A stretch of 64,000 nt of DNA from Pyrococcus furiosus DSM 3638 (GCF_000007305.1 NC_003413.1:1421318-1485317), one strand, 5' to 3'. Counted from the stretch's first letter, positions 30,022-41,944 are shown. The notes: a model not told the origin generated them from the sequence alone. Program-made: numbers and translations.

Positions 30022-31241
30022 TTTTTCATTATCTCCCTTAAAACGCTTGTTGCGTAAACTCCTTTAGGAAGGAAAAACCTAAAGATAACATCCCTATCCT
30101 CAACTTTGTATGCAAATTTCATTGGCCTTATCAGTAATTCCCTTCTTCCCCCAGGCTCCCTCATTGGTTTTGGAAGCTTCTTAAAGTATTCAAGTTTGAC
30201 TCCCGCTTCTTCTAAAATCTCTTCCTCCAATCTTCCAGGAATTCCCTTTCCTTTTCTGTACATATAGCCAAAAATAGGGCCAGAAACCATCGCCTCACCT
30301 TCTTTAATTTTTCTATTAACAAAATCAACGTTATTCTCGGTGACTCTATACGTTCTCTTTCTCAAGGGTATGCCTTTCTTTACTTGAATAACTATATCAC
30401 CTGGGAGAGCTTTATTTAAAGGAAGTCCCTCTTCAATTCTCCTAGAAAGATAAAGGTTAAAGAGATAGGACTGGAAGGAGTGAATAAATATCCTCAGTAT
30501 CGGTCGAGGAAGAACTAAAAATGCTTTCTTCCAGCTACCTGTTTCTTTGTATCTGTAGAGCATTGCTCTCTCATATCTCAAGAAGTTTGGAAACTCCCTA
30601 AGAGCAAGATCAACATCCTTAGTCTCCAGAAATTTTCTTCTAGCTTCATCTCCTTCCATTCCTTTTCCTGGGAATCCCAAAAATACTTCCGCAGCCTCTT
30701 CATATTTTCCCAAGAGAAGTAGCTTGCCAACAACATGATTTACACTCCTCTTTTCACCAAACCTTTGTATGCCAAAATAATTTGGAAAGCCTCCCTTTTC
30801 TTTGGCTTCTTCAATTACACTTGGCAACAGTGAGGGATTGGATTCTCTAACCCTAATCTTAAAGAAGTTCCCCAGGAGAAAGCCAAGCTTTAGAGGTCTT
30901 CCATATCCAACGAACTTGAGCTCAATATCTCTAATTTTCACCTCTTCCAAGTTAACATCTCTACAAATGCTAATATACTGGTAAGTCACAGCATGTCGAT
31001 CTTTGGTTCCTGCAAAGCCAATTTCCGAATAATGAACTCCTACTCGTTTTGCAATCTCCTTTATTGCGGCCATGGTTTCCCAATTTTTCTTCTTTAAAAT
31101 ATATATTTTGCATTTCCCAGCTTTAAAAATGGACTTTGGAATAACCTCTTTAACTATGAAATCTTCGGGATATACCTTAATTTTCCCACCTATCCCAGGA
31201 GAAGTTGTCAAGTACTTCAGCCCTCCAACAGGATCACTCAT
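30018..31241 (-). CDS. truD: tRNA pseudouridine synthase D (TruD/Pus7 family)
   Basis: 407 residues. The catalytic Asp lies in [17 protein letters not shown] (about 80). The family stretch [24 protein letters not shown] (about 155-178) and [16 protein letters not shown] are clear. The archaeal enzyme makes pseudouridine at tRNA position 13 and possibly 35. Gap of 10 bp from the upstream pth2 gene, same transcript. Confidence 0.95.
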   Translation of the reverse strand: MSDPVGGLKYLTTSPGIGGKIKVYPEDFIVKEVIPKSIFKAGKCKIYILKKKNWETMAAIKEIAKRVGVHYSEIGFAGTKDRHAVTYQYISICRDVNLEEVKIRDIELKFVGYGRPLKLGFLLGNFFKIRVRESNPSLLPSVIEEAKEKGGFPNYFGIQRFGEKRSVNHVVGKLLLLGKYEEAAEVFLGFPGKGMEGDEARRKFLETKDVDLALREFPNFLRYERAMLYRYKETGSWKKAFLVLPRPILRIFIHSFQSYLFNLYLSRRIEEGLPLNKALPGDIVIQVKKGIPLRKRTYRVTENNVDFVNRKIKEGEAMVSGPIFGYMYRKGKGIPGRLEEEILEEAGVKLEYFKKLPKPMREPGGRRELLIRPMKFAYKVEDRDVIFRFFLPKGVYATSVLREIMKN

Positions 31242-31251
31242 ACTCTTCTAC

Positions 31252-31611
31252 CTATAGAAGTTTTAAATGTCCTGTCACCTTATCTACAACTTCCTCTGGC
31301 CCAGGCCCTATGGCTAAAACTGTTATTGTTCCTGGAGGAATTTCAGTTAGCCCTGCATCTCTTATTAAAGCTGTAGGAAGACCTAGCTTTTCGGCTTCAC
31401 TTTTCAGTTTAAATAACTCTTCCTCGTTTTGGGCCTTGACAACAACTTTTTTCTGCCCCTCCCTGAACCATGCTTCGAACCACTCTCTCTTCTTTTTGTA
31501 TGCCTCAAAGGCCGCAGTAACGGCACCATGAGCCACTTGAACTGCCAGCTTCCCTTTACTTAGTTTAAGATCACTCCTAGCTACGATGACTTGTTTGTAT
31601 CTAAATCCCAC
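31252..31611 (-). CDS. pth2: Peptidyl-tRNA hydrolase 2
   Basis: 119 residues. It recycles peptidyl-tRNA. The family core is [29 protein letters not shown] at the N-terminus and [27 protein letters not shown] at about 78-104. The likely start is GTG at 31611 (MGFRYKQ), because GAGGTGAT lies 5 bases upstream; an earlier GTG at 31620 overlaps that ribosome site. Length then fits P. horikoshii Pth2. Confidence 0.93.
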   Translation of the reverse strand: MGFRYKQVIVARSDLKLSKGKLAVQVAHGAVTAAFEAYKKKREWFEAWFREGQKKVVVKAQNEEELFKLKSEAEKLGLPTALIRDAGLTEIPPGTITVLAIGPGPEEVVDKVTGHLKLL

Positions 31612-31623
31612 AAAAATCACCTC

Positions 31624-32457
31624 TCATTCACATGGAATTAAGAGGGTAGGCAATTTGCAATCTCTAATTACTCTTTCAGCAGTGCTTCCAAGAAGTAGAT
31701 CCTTTAGTACACTTCTTCCCTTCTTCCCAATAACAACAAGTGTAACATTATTATCTATGGCCGCACCTATTATTCCTTTAGAGGCTATTCCAGCCTGCAC
31801 TTCTATTTTTGTTTTCCATGGTAAAAGTTTGCCATATTTAGATAGCTTTTCCTTAGCGTTTTTGATGTTATTTTCTAACTCCTCAACCTTTCCATAATCA
31901 ACAACGTGGAAGAGAACAGCCTCCCTAACACCTGGAAGATCTTTAATAGTTTCAATAATTTTTTCTGAGCATTTAGAGAGGTCTAAAGCTACTAGTGGCT
32001 TCTCGAATATTCTAGAACAGTCTTGGAGAGATTTAATTTCCCCGTTTTCAACCTCATATCTAAGGAGTAAAACTGGTTTGTGAGTTATTCTCGCTAAGTT
32101 TGAAGCAGTACTACCCAAAAGCATCTGCCTTAATATGTTCTCTCCCTTTGAGGGGATTATAATAAGATCCACGTTTTCCTCCTTTGCCACTTCTGAAATT
32201 TCTAAAGAGGGAATACCAATTCTCACGATTGGTTTTACCTTAATACCCTTCTCTCTAAGCTGACTAGCCAAATTGTTCAACTCTTCTTTATCTACTTCAG
32301 CTAATTCAAGAGCTCCGATCTCTGAGGCCGTTATGTCAACTACATGAAGCAATATTAACTCACTACCCTCTCCAATTCCTAAAATAATGCTCGGAACACA
32401 TTCGGTTAATGCCTTTTGAGAAACTTCAGAAAAATCTGTTGGATAGAGTATCTTCAT
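31624..32457 (-). CDS. Universal stress protein with two tandem UspA domains
   Basis: 277 residues made of two UspA domains (about 1-140 and 145-277). Each ends with an ATP-binding type motif: G-ENILRQMLLGSTASNLAR and GKKGRSVLKDLLLGSTAERV. The N-terminus MKILYPTDFSE is typical. It is the first gene of the leftward run with pth2 and truD. The function is not known beyond ATP binding in relatives. Confidence 0.9.
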   Translation of the reverse strand: MKILYPTDFSEVSQKALTECVPSIILGIGEGSELILLHVVDITASEIGALELAEVDKEELNNLASQLREKGIKVKPIVRIGIPSLEISEVAKEENVDLIIIPSKGENILRQMLLGSTASNLARITHKPVLLLRYEVENGEIKSLQDCSRIFEKPLVALDLSKCSEKIIETIKDLPGVREAVLFHVVDYGKVEELENNIKNAKEKLSKYGKLLPWKTKIEVQAGIASKGIIGAAIDNNVTLVVIGKKGRSVLKDLLLGSTAERVIRDCKLPTLLIPCE

Positions 32458-32524
32458 TTACATCCCCAATTATACTTAAGGGGAGAAGGTATAAGAATTT
32501 TATGTGGAAAAGACAAGAGAAGAG

Positions 32525-33172
32525 CTAACGTGAAGATTCGGCAATTCTCTCGATTTCAAGCTTCTTACTGTATGCGTAGCTCTTTGGATCCTTGTTAGCT
32601 GCAAGAATTATTTCCTCTGCTAAAGCTTCAGCAAAGCTCATCTTGTTTCTATAACACTTTGCTGAAGCTCCGAGGGCTATGTTTCTAAGTGCAACATCTA
32701 GCCTTCTCATTGGAGAGATATCTACTGCAACGTGGTATCTTATACCACCGAACATTACGCTTGTAGTATCTTCTCTCGGCGCAGCATTTTCAATTGCCCA
32801 TACTAGAACTTGAATTGGATTCTTCCCTGTTCTTTGCTCGATTATCTTAAAGGCCTCTTTAACGACTTCATAAGCCTTAACCTTTTTGCTGTTGAGGGAT
32901 CTGTGCTCTCTTCTCATGAAGTGTCCTGCCACCTTGTAGTGGCTTCCACCACTTCTCATTATCTTGTTTATTAACCTCTCGACAATGTGAACATTGGCCT
33001 TCCCAAAGTGCTTCTTCGCATGTCTTCCATGGGTGTGGGGGAGAAGTCTTGGCTCAAGGTTTATGTAGGGCTTAAGAGAGGGATCTCTAACCTCAACGTC
33101 CTCTGTTGACCATCTTCCCATGACTTTTATTTCATGAGGAATAAAGAATCTCTCGTTTAGTGGCTTTGCCAT
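32525..33172 (-). CDS. rps7: 30S ribosomal protein S7
   Basis: 215 residues, the archaeal long form with about 60 extra N-terminal residues. Core motifs are [32 protein letters not shown] and [21 protein letters not shown]. Last gene of the RNA polymerase/ribosomal operon; 6 bp after rps12. Confidence 0.98.
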
Positions 33173-33178
33173 ACCTCT

Positions 33179-33622
33179 TCACCTCCTGGGCTTTTCTTTT
33201 CTACCCTTCACTAATTCCTTTAGGGAAACTCTGTTGACTTTGACTACCTTGTATCTAATTCCTGGGATGTCACCCATTGAACCACCCTTTGGACCACCGA
33301 TACCCTCAATAATAACCTCGTCGTGTTCGTCTATGAACTTAATTGCACCATCACCAGGACAGAATGCTGTTACTACTTTACCGTTCTTGATTAGCTGCAC
33401 TCTTACAGCCTTTCTCATTCCAGAGTTCGGCTGCTTTGCCTCAACTGCAATCTTCTCTAGTACAATTCCTCTAGCCTGAGGAGCACCTTCAAGTGGATCG
33501 CTCTTTTCCTTTAGCCTGAGGACTCTTCTCTTGTATCTGATATCGCTCCACCTAAACTTCTTTCTCTTGAGCTTGAGTTTTCTACCAGCAAATTCACCAT
33601 TTGGAGCTTTCTTACCAGGCAT
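33179..33622 (-). CDS. rps12: 30S ribosomal protein S12
   Basis: 147 residues. The decoding-centre loop [20 protein letters not shown] is intact, as is [23 protein letters not shown]. The N-terminal basic extension is of archaeal type. GAGGTGA precedes the ATG. Operon position between nusA and rps7 is conserved. Confidence 0.98.
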
Positions 33623-33632
33623 GATCTCACCC

Positions 33633-34070
33633 TCAAATTATTATTACATCTTCAATCCCATGGTGTCTTTCCATTAACTGTTTAACAATATTAATGTTAC
33701 GTCCCCCTCTTCCGATTGCTCTCGGCTTATCACGTGGGTTAACATCAAGGAGGGCAACTTTCTTACCGTCTCTCTTTTCAGTTATATGGACTTTTTTAAC
33801 CTTTACGCCCATTGTTCTGTAGATGTTCTTTATGAATTCCTCTGGGTTCTCTGAATGTTCAACTAAATCGATTTCCTTTCCAATTAATCCCTCTATCCTT
33901 CTTACGTTTATTCCCCCTCTTCCTAAGGCTAAACCCATTTCCCCCTTCTTTATGACATAAATTAGCTTATTCCTCTCTTGATCAATTAAACAATCCAGCA
34001 CTGTAGCTCCCGTAAAGCTCTCGAAAAGAGCTATGTACTTTATTTGGTCAGTCGTTAATTTTAGTGGCAT
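33633..34070 (-). CDS. nusA: Transcription elongation factor NusA-like (two KH domains)
   Basis: 145 residues consisting of two KH domains only, as in all archaeal NusA; the bacterial N-terminal and S1 domains are absent. KH loops are visible at [15 protein letters not shown] and [14 protein letters not shown]. The place in the rpoA2-rpl30e-nusA-rps12 operon supports the call. Confidence 0.95.
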   Translation of the reverse strand: MPLKLTTDQIKYIALFESFTGATVLDCLIDQERNKLIYVIKKGEMGLALGRGGINVRRIEGLIGKEIDLVEHSENPEEFIKNIYRTMGVKVKKVHITEKRDGKKVALLDVNPRDKPRAIGRGGRNINIVKQLMERHHGIEDVIII

Positions 34071-34078
34071 TTCTCAAC

Positions 34079-34378
34079 TCACCTCTTGGCTATTGCTAGA
34101 ATCTTGCTTTCTCCTGGGTCAACAATTGCAAGGGATGCCACCACAAATGGCTTTCCTAAAAGGGTTCCAAGTTCAACACTTGTTCCTTCAAACTCATAAA
34201 CTGGGATGTCACTGAGCTTTGCGTAGTAGTAGATGTCATCCTTTATTTCCTTGGGAGCATTCTTTGCCACTATAATTAGCTTTGCTCCTCCAGTCTTTGC
34301 TAACCTAATTGTTTCATTAGAACCGAGGACAACTTTTCCAGTTTCCATAGCTTTTCTAAGCTCAAATGCTAAATCCAT
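34079..34378 (-). CDS. rpl30e: 50S ribosomal protein L30e
   Basis: 99 residues of the L7Ae/L30e fold. [30 protein letters not shown] is diagnostic of L30e rather than L7Ae. Spacing to rpoA2 is 3 bp. Confidence 0.97.
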
Positions 34379-34381
34379 CTA

Positions 34382-35575
34382 TCACACCTCCTCCTTTTCT
34401 TTCTGTGGTCTTAGTGGTAGTTTCATAGTTAACTTAACCATGCCCGTTCCCACTGGAACGGGCTGCCCGATTAAGACGTTTTCAATTACACCGTTTAAGT
34501 TGTCAACTTCACCTTTTTCAGCAGCCTCAAATAAGTGCTGGACAGTAATCTCGAAGGCAGCTCTTGCAAGTACACTACTCTTCTCTCCAACAACTCCATG
34601 TCTACCAATTGGCCTCACTATCCCATCTAAAGTCATCATGTCTGCAACGAGCATGATGTGCCTTATATCTACTTCTAGACCTTGTTCCTGCATTGTACTC
34701 ACTATTTCATCAATTATTGCATTTCTTGCGGCCTCTATTCCAAGCACCTCTGCAATTTCGTGTATGTTATTTGTCCTAGTTCTTGTCGGATCTACACCCG
34801 GGACTTTTAAGACTTGCTTAAAGTTGGAGCCTTCAGTGTATATTACGTACTCGTCTCCCTCTTTCCTCACTATTGTTTTACCGACGCCCGAGAGACCCTT
34901 AAGACGGTGCTTTTTAATCTTTTCGGCAAATCTTCTGAGGTCAGAAATCTTATCTGCCTTCTTTGGCCTTACAATTAGGGTATACCCATCAACCTCAAAC
35001 TCAGCGCTCTTGAATGAACTTTCTAGCTTTTTGACTACTTTTTCCATAGTAAGTCCACTTCTCTCGAGCCTCTCAGGATCAATTTCAACTATAAATTCAA
35101 AGTTTATTAAGTCCAAAGTTGTTGATCTGGCAAGATTTTCTAAAGTTGTTCCTTCAATTCTTCTAGCCACTTCCTCGGCCTTTGCCCTGTCATATCTGTG
35201 TTCCTCATCTAAGTATACAGTCATCATGGGGGTTGATGGATTTTTCCTAGCATCCACGATTTCTATAATTCTTGGCAAACCTAAAGTAACGTTAATTTCA
35301 GCAACACCTGCATAGTGGAAAGTGTTGAGAGTCATCTGGGTTGAAGGTTCTCCAATAGACTGGGCAGCAACAGTACCAACTGGCTCCCCAGGTTCAACTA
35401 ATGCCCTTTCATATTCTTTTACAACATCATCAATGATTGCCTCAATTTCAGCCTTCGTTAATTTGTACTTCTCGTTATACTTCTTAAGCTTCTCATAAAG
35501 TTCAGATTTCACATTTTCAGGAAGATTTGCTCCCTTCTTTTCAATTAAAGATTTAATAGTAGAAAGAGAGACCAT
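34382..35575 (-). CDS. rpoA2: DNA-directed RNA polymerase subunit A''
   Basis: A 397-residue C-terminal part of the largest subunit. It carries the trigger-loop/bridge-helix region: EPGEPVGTVAAQSIGEPSTQMTLNTFHYAG. ATG 35575 is chosen for GAGGTGG 5 bases upstream; an in-frame GTG at 35584 is less likely. Split A'/A'' genes are the archaeal norm. No intein present. Confidence 0.98.
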   Translation of the reverse strand: MVSLSTIKSLIEKKGANLPENVKSELYEKLKKYNEKYKLTKAEIEAIIDDVVKEYERALVEPGEPVGTVAAQSIGEPSTQMTLNTFHYAGVAEINVTLGLPRIIEIVDARKNPSTPMMTVYLDEEHRYDRAKAEEVARRIEGTTLENLARSTTLDLINFEFIVEIDPERLERSGLTMEKVVKKLESSFKSAEFEVDGYTLIVRPKKADKISDLRRFAEKIKKHRLKGLSGVGKTIVRKEGDEYVIYTEGSNFKQVLKVPGVDPTRTRTNNIHEIAEVLGIEAARNAIIDEIVSTMQEQGLEVDIRHIMLVADMMTLDGIVRPIGRHGVVGEKSSVLARAAFEITVQHLFEAAEKGEVDNLNGVIENVLIGQPVPVGTGMVKLTMKLPLRPQKEKEEV

Positions 35576-35585
35576 AGAAACCACC

Positions 35586-38318
35586 TCACACCTTCGCCTT
35601 GTTATTTCCTCTCATCTTTAAGAGAGTCCTCACAATAATTCTATCTACATCAACTGTCTTGCCTCTCCAACTCTTCATTGGATCAACTCCATCCTCACCG
35701 TACTTGAACTGAACAATGATTCCTTCTGGACTTCTAACTGTACCATCATACTCAACCTTTAGGTCTTGTAGAGCGTTAATTAGTCTTCTCTGCATGTAAC
35801 CGCTCTGGGCTGTTCTAACTGCGGTATCTACGAGACCCTCTCTACCACCCATTGCGTGGAAGAAGTACTCTTGAGGTGTTAAACCGCTCTTGTAAGAGTT
35901 TACAACGAAACCTTTCGCTCTTGCCCCAAGATCCCCGGGCTTAAAGTGACTTAGCACTCTACCTCTGAATCCTCTATAGAGTCTCTTTCCTCTAATTGAC
36001 TGTTGACCGAGCAGAGCAGCCATCTGGGTAATGTTCAGGATTTTACCTCTAGCTCCAGTCTTTGCCATTATTACAGTATGGTTGTCCATACCCAGGTACT
36101 TCTCTGCAACGGCACCTGCATTATCTCTAGCCTCGGCAAGAACTGCCATTATCAAGCTCTCCAGGGTATCTTCAAGGCTCTTTCCTGGGAGAGGTTCCAG
36201 CTCACCTCTCTTATATGCCTCTATAAGCTTGTTAACCCTTTCTTCGGCTTCTCTGATTATCTCTCTTATTCTATCCCTAGCTTCTTCTGGAAGGTCTTCG
36301 TCATCTATGCCCGTTGTAAATCCTTTGTGGGTAATTACCCATATTGTTAGCTTTGTAACTTGATCAAGGAATTGTCTGGCTCTCTCTACGCCATATTCTC
36401 TCACAATCAAGTCAAGGATAATTCCATCCTCTCTACCATAGGCCTTCTTGTCAATAGCTCCACTTAAGAGCTTTCCATTCTGAATGTACACGAATCCATC
36501 GTAAGCAAGCTTTCTTACTTCCTCCGGATCTGGCATTAACTTCTCTTCTATCAGCTTCTCAAGAGCTTCACAACGCTCGGGCTCGTCACACAGCTTATTC
36601 CTATACCACACTGTCAGGTCTTCTGGAAGTAAGAGAGAGAATATTGTCTTCCCACTCCACAGTGGATTTCCATTCTCGTCATACTTATCGGGTTCTGGGA
36701 GTTCTGTTATATCTACACCAGCGAACATCAACATTTGCTCAACTTCGTCTCTCGTGAAGTATGCGCCCTCCCTAGTTAACAGATAGCCTCCAGAGATGTG
36801 ATCTTGAATTCCACCAATTATTGGACCACCATATCTTGGAGAGATTATGTGGTTTTGAACTTCCATTAGAATCCTAGCCTCAGCTTGAGCTTCCTCCGTT
36901 TGTGGAACGTGCAGATTCATCTCATCTCCATCAAAATCAGCATTGTATGGTGGACATACAGCCAAGTTGAGACGGAATGTTCTGTAGGGCATGACCCTTA
37001 CTCTGTGAGCCATAATGCTCATTCTGTGTAATGATGGCTGTCTGTTAAACAGCACTATATCTCCATCCATTAGATGCCTCTCAACTGTCCATCCTATGTC
37101 CAGTTGATTGGCGAGAGTTTCCTTGTTGCTATCCATGATTCTCCTTCTTCTACCCTCGGGGTCTATCACGTAGTTAGCTCCGGGATATTTGTCTGGGCCA
37201 TTAAGGACCATTTTCCTTAGTCTCTCAATATTAAATTCAGTGACCTTTTCTGGAACTGTTAATTCCATTGCGACTTCAACTGGCACTCCAACTTCGTTTA
37301 TGCTTATCATTGGGTCTGGACTGATAACTGTTCTAGCTGAGAAGTTGACTCTCTTACCGCTCAGGTTTCCTCTAAATCTACCTTCTTTTCCTTTAAGTCT
37401 CTGAGCTAGAGTTTTTAATGGCCTACCACTCTTGTGCTTGGCAGGAGGAACTCCTGGAGCTTCATTGTTAATGTAAGTTGTAACGTGATACTGCAAGAGA
37501 TCCCAGAGATCCTCAATAATCAACTGAGGAGCTCCAGCTTCTATATTCTGCTTTAGCCTGTTATTTATCCTTATTATGTCAACAAGTTTATGAGTTAAGT
37601 CATCTTCAGCTCTTATACCGGTCTCCAAAGTTATAGAAGGTCTAGCAGTTACTGGGGGAACAGGCAAAACTGTGAGAACCATCCACTCTGGTCTTGATTT
37701 TTCTGGGTCAAGTCCCAGGAGGGGTAAATCCTTGTCAGGTATTTTTTCTAACCAATCTCTAACTTCAGTTGGCATCAATCTGTGCCTATATTCATTTCCT
37801 TGCTCATCTTTTCTAATTTCCCAGTAGATTGTTGGTTTTTCGAATTTTATAGGATACTGAGGAGCTCCACAGTGAGGACATACCATTCTCTCTTTTGCCT
37901 TTTTGTGAATCTCTTTAATAATTTCATTAAATTCACTTCTTCTATTTCTCGCTAGTTCAATTTTCTTCATGTACTCTTCGATTTCCTCATCTGTGAGTTT
38001 TATTCTTCCACATTCTCTACATGTACTTTCCAAGATTCTATAGATCGTCTTTGCAAATCCTACGTGAATAACAGGACGAGCAAGTTCAATGTGACCAAAG
38101 TGTCCTGGACATTCTCCTGCCCTTCCTCCACACGTTTCACATCTAAGTCCTGGGTCTATTACCCCCATTCTTTTGTCCATTACTCCGCCTTCTATTGGAT
38201 AACCATCGTCATCGTAAGTATCTGGTACTGTGACTTCCACAGCACTCATTTTTCTAATTTCTTGAGGAGAGAGGATGCCAAACTCAATACTTCCAATAAC
38301 TTTTTTCATGGATTGCAT
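35586..38318 (-). CDS. rpoA1: DNA-directed RNA polymerase subunit A'
   Basis: 910 residues. The catalytic magnesium motif NADFDGDEMNLH is complete. N-terminal zinc sites are visible in CETCGGRAGECPGHFGH (about 58-74), CRECGRI and CPHCGAPQ. Start is ATG 38318 with AGGGTG upstream; an in-frame ATG (MKKVIGS) at 38309 is also possible. Followed at 10 bp by rpoA2. No intein. Confidence 0.98.
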   Translation of the reverse strand: MQSMKKVIGSIEFGILSPQEIRKMSAVEVTVPDTYDDDGYPIEGGVMDKRMGVIDPGLRCETCGGRAGECPGHFGHIELARPVIHVGFAKTIYRILESTCRECGRIKLTDEEIEEYMKKIELARNRRSEFNEIIKEIHKKAKERMVCPHCGAPQYPIKFEKPTIYWEIRKDEQGNEYRHRLMPTEVRDWLEKIPDKDLPLLGLDPEKSRPEWMVLTVLPVPPVTARPSITLETGIRAEDDLTHKLVDIIRINNRLKQNIEAGAPQLIIEDLWDLLQYHVTTYINNEAPGVPPAKHKSGRPLKTLAQRLKGKEGRFRGNLSGKRVNFSARTVISPDPMISINEVGVPVEVAMELTVPEKVTEFNIERLRKMVLNGPDKYPGANYVIDPEGRRRRIMDSNKETLANQLDIGWTVERHLMDGDIVLFNRQPSLHRMSIMAHRVRVMPYRTFRLNLAVCPPYNADFDGDEMNLHVPQTEEAQAEARILMEVQNHIISPRYGGPIIGGIQDHISGGYLLTREGAYFTRDEVEQMLMFAGVDITELPEPDKYDENGNPLWSGKTIFSLLLPEDLTVWYRNKLCDEPERCEALEKLIEEKLMPDPEEVRKLAYDGFVYIQNGKLLSGAIDKKAYGREDGIILDLIVREYGVERARQFLDQVTKLTIWVITHKGFTTGIDDEDLPEEARDRIREIIREAEERVNKLIEAYKRGELEPLPGKSLEDTLESLIMAVLAEARDNAGAVAEKYLGMDNHTVIMAKTGARGKILNITQMAALLGQQSIRGKRLYRGFRGRVLSHFKPGDLGARAKGFVVNSYKSGLTPQEYFFHAMGGREGLVDTAVRTAQSGYMQRRLINALQDLKVEYDGTVRSPEGIIVQFKYGEDGVDPMKSWRGKTVDVDRIIVRTLLKMRGNNKAKV

Positions 38319-38321
38319 GGT

Positions 38322-41300
38322 TCACACCCTCTCTGAGAGGTTTAACTTAGGTCTAATAACCATGGCCTTCAACTCATCAAGCAACAATTTGAACGCGTAG
38401 CTCATCTCTACTTTGCTAATTCTTTCTTCTTCTCCACAAACAGGACAGTAGACTCTTCTTCTTCTCTTGTCCTCTAGTGCTATGTGTCCACAGTTCTCAC
38501 ATACCCATACTTCAGTCTTATCGCTCTCCTCAAGTAAACGCTCTATTAGTAACATGGCAGCTCCATGGCCAACAAGAACGTCTCTCTCCATTTCTCCAAA
38601 TCTTAGACCACCCTCTCTTGCTCTACCTTCCGTCGGTTGCTTAGTTAGAACTTGGACAGGACCTCTTGAACGTGCATGTATCTTATCTGCAACCATGTGG
38701 TGGAGCCTCTGATAGTAGATCACACCAATGAATATATCAGCCTCTAATCTCTTCCCTGTTATACCATCATACATTATTTCTCTACCCGTATGCTTGAATC
38801 CAAGCTCTTCTAGCTCTTTTCTTAGCTTCTCTTCTGGTTCTCCGATAAATGCTGTTCCATCAACTCTCCTTCCCTTAAGTGAAGCAACCTTACCACCTAT
38901 AGCTTCAATTAGCTGACCCACGGTCATTCTTGATGGTATACCGTGTGGATTAACTATGAGATCGGGTACAATTCCACTCTCGGTCCAAGGCATGTCCTCC
39001 TGGGGCACAATAAGTCCAATGACACCTTTCTGCCCATGTCTTGAAGCGAATTTGTCTCCGAGTTCTGGGATTCTCAAGTCTCTCACAGTAACCTTAACTA
39101 ACTTAGTTCCATCTCCCGTCTCGGTTATTATTACTTTATCAACAACTCCCTTCTCACTCGGCCTTACAGCCACACTAGTCTCTCTTCTCTCCTGAAGAGA
39201 CACAGTTCCAAGACCTCTCTCTTCAAGGAACCTTGGTGGAGAAGTTCTTCCTACTAAAACGTCCTTCCCCTCGACTTTTGATTCTGGGAATATGAGACCA
39301 TCTTCATCAAGGTTTCTATAGTACTTTTCTCCTCTGTAACCTCTTACAGTAGGATCCGGAATTTCAAACTTGTCAGTCTGACCTCCAAGGTATTTCTTCT
39401 CCTCAGCTTCATACGTTCTGAAGAAAGTTGATCTGGCGAGTCCTCTCTCTATGGAGGCCTTGTTTATTATGATAGCATCCTCCATGTTATAACCTTGGTA
39501 AGCCAAGACTGCAACCACGAAGTTCTGACCAGCAGGCCTATCCTCATATCCTACTGCTTTCATTATTCTTGAGTTCACCAGTGGAATCTGTGGATAATGA
39601 AGTAAGTGACCTCTAGTATCTACCCTAATTCTAAAGTTTGCCCATCCAAGTCCAAGGCTCTGCTTGGCCATACCTGCTCCATACGTGTTTCTTGGAGCTG
39701 CGTTGTGTTCAGGATAGGGAACAAGGGAAGCCGGTAGGCCAAGAATGGCTGCAGGCATTAATTCTAAGTGAGTGTGCTCTTCAGTAACTTCCCAGGGCCA
39801 CATTGCAACATATGCGTTTTCCTCCTCTTCTGCGTCAAGGTATTCGATAATTCCCATTTTAATTAAGTCACTCCACTTGAGCCTTCCTTCTTTAACTGCT
39901 TGAACATGCTCTTTAGTTAGTTTAGGAACGCCATTTTCAACAATGATTAGAGGCCTTCTAACCCTACCATCGTCGCTGTTAACGTAGACTTCTTTAACGT
40001 CCTCATAGTATGCCACATTGATAACATCGCTGATCTTTCCACTTCTTCTGTCTTGCCTAATTCTCTGAACTAAAGCTTTTCCATCCTCTATTGTTCCGAT
40101 GAGGACACCATTAAGGTAAACTCTCCACAATGTTGGATCTGGTCTTCTAACTTCAATTGGAACTATTCCCAAAGACATTAAGTACTCCCTAATCTCCTCT
40201 TCAGGAACGGCTGTTGTTATTTGAGCCATCAATGCTAAATTCTTCACAAGACCACAGTTTGGACCTTCAGGAGTCTCCGTTGGACAAATTCTTCCCCAGT
40301 GAGTTCCGTGAAGGTCTCTAGCCTCGAAGTGGGGCTGTTCTCTGTCTAGTGGAGACGTGACTCTTCTAAGGTGGGATAATGTAGACATGTAGTTAGTTCT
40401 ATCTAGCAACTGACTGACACCCGTTCTCCCACCAGGCCAAGCTCCAGTTGCAAGAGCATGTTCAATTCTCTCGGTGAGAACGTCTGGCCTTATGGAGTTC
40501 CTAATAAATCTATGGATGTTTCCAAAAGTATATTTGTCCCCTTTTCTTTGGTATGTCTTGGTCATTTGATATTGTATGTCTTTAACAAGTTGAGAAAATG
40601 CTACACGGAACAAGTCCTTTAGAAGATCTCCAGCCAGCCTTAGCCTCTTATTTGCATAATGATCTTTGTCATCTTCAGGTCTTCTTCCGAGGGAGAGCTC
40701 GATGACCTTAAGAGCCATCATTCCCAGGTAGTAAGCCTTCTTTATTCTATCCTCTGGAGAAACACCCATGTGAGGCAACAAGTTGTTATCAATTACATAT
40801 TCTGCCCTCTTAAGTCTGTATTCTCTGGCCTGCCCAGGAGCTACAAGCTTACCTATGAATTCAAGAGCCTCTTGTTGGGTAGTTATATCGCTGGCATCCT
40901 CAAGGTTATCAAACATAATTTGTTGAACTTCTGGATCATTACCTACTGCCTCAACGATATCCTTATCTCTCTCCAGCCCAAGAGCTCTCATCACATAAAC
41001 GAATTTAACAGGCTTAGGTACGTTAGGTATATCAACGTAAAGAATTCCATCCTTTCTTCTCTCAACAGCAACTAAAGCCCTATACCCATGTCTATAAGAA
41101 AAGACCTTTGCTATGTACTTTTCTTGCCTTTCGTCCTTCTCTACCAAAGTCCTATTGGGAGCTATGTCTTCAATAGAGACTATAACTCTTTCAGAACCGT
41201 TGATTATGAAGTAACCACCTGGATCCTTGGGATCCTCTCCAAGCTTTATTAATTCTTCATCGCTAAGTCCGTACAGCCTACAAACTTTAGATTTTAGCAT

Positions 41301-41675
41301 TATTGGAAGTTCTCCAATTCTAACCTCTACTGGATCTTGCTCAACTCCTTTTATAACTGGAATCATTTCTAGGTAGAGTGGTGCGGCGTAGGTTAGGTTT
41401 CTTATTCTTGCATCCATTGGATAAAGGGGCTTTCTTTGACCATGAGGTTCTTGAAACTCGGGTTCTCCTACTCTAATCTTACCGAACTTTACTTCAAAGT
41501 CTGGAATATCCGGCTTTATTCCACCAAACTCATTTACCACCTCTTGAAGTCCTCTCTCAATAAAGGCATTGTATGAGTCAAGATGCTGTCTCACAAGCCC
41601 TTTCTCTTGCCAATAGCTCTCCATTACAATCCAAAGATCGTCGGGAGTAACATCTACAACAGTCGGACCTCTCAT
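38322..41675 (-). CDS. rpoB: DNA-directed RNA polymerase subunit B
   Basis: 1117 residues as one intact chain, unlike methanogens where B is split. Features include the fork region [72 protein letters not shown] and the C-terminal zinc ribbon [18 protein letters not shown]. It follows rpoH by 20 bp. Confidence 0.98.
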
Positions 41676-41695
41676 TTTCTCACCCCTTCAGAACT

Positions 41696-41944
41696 TTAGT
41701 CTTCAACAACAACCCTATAGTAGTAGTAGACACCCGCAGTTGGACTTTTCCTTTTAATTTCGATAACATCTCCCGGCTTAGCTCCCAAAGCTTTTACAGC
41801 AGGATCGCTAGCTTTGATTTGAGGTAATTGAGCTAAGGTAATTTTGTACTTTTCTAGCAATGCTTTCTTTTCCTCTTCACTAAGTACTCTATGTTCAGGT
41901 ACTAACACATGATCAAATATGCTAAATTCCTTTTTCCCCGCCAC
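41696..41944 (-). CDS. rpoH: DNA-directed RNA polymerase subunit H (RPB5-like)
   Basis: 82 residues matching the C-terminal assembly domain of RPB5: [19 protein letters not shown] and [22 protein letters not shown]. It begins with GTG (41944), with GGGGGG about 9 bases upstream. First gene of the polymerase operon. Confidence 0.97.

Noticed and set aside
34233-35315. Long open frame (360 codons) on the plus strand inside rpoA2
   Set aside because: It is an antisense shadow of rpoA2: low-complexity Ser/Leu/Thr-rich product, no ribosome site, and it covers a highly conserved gene.
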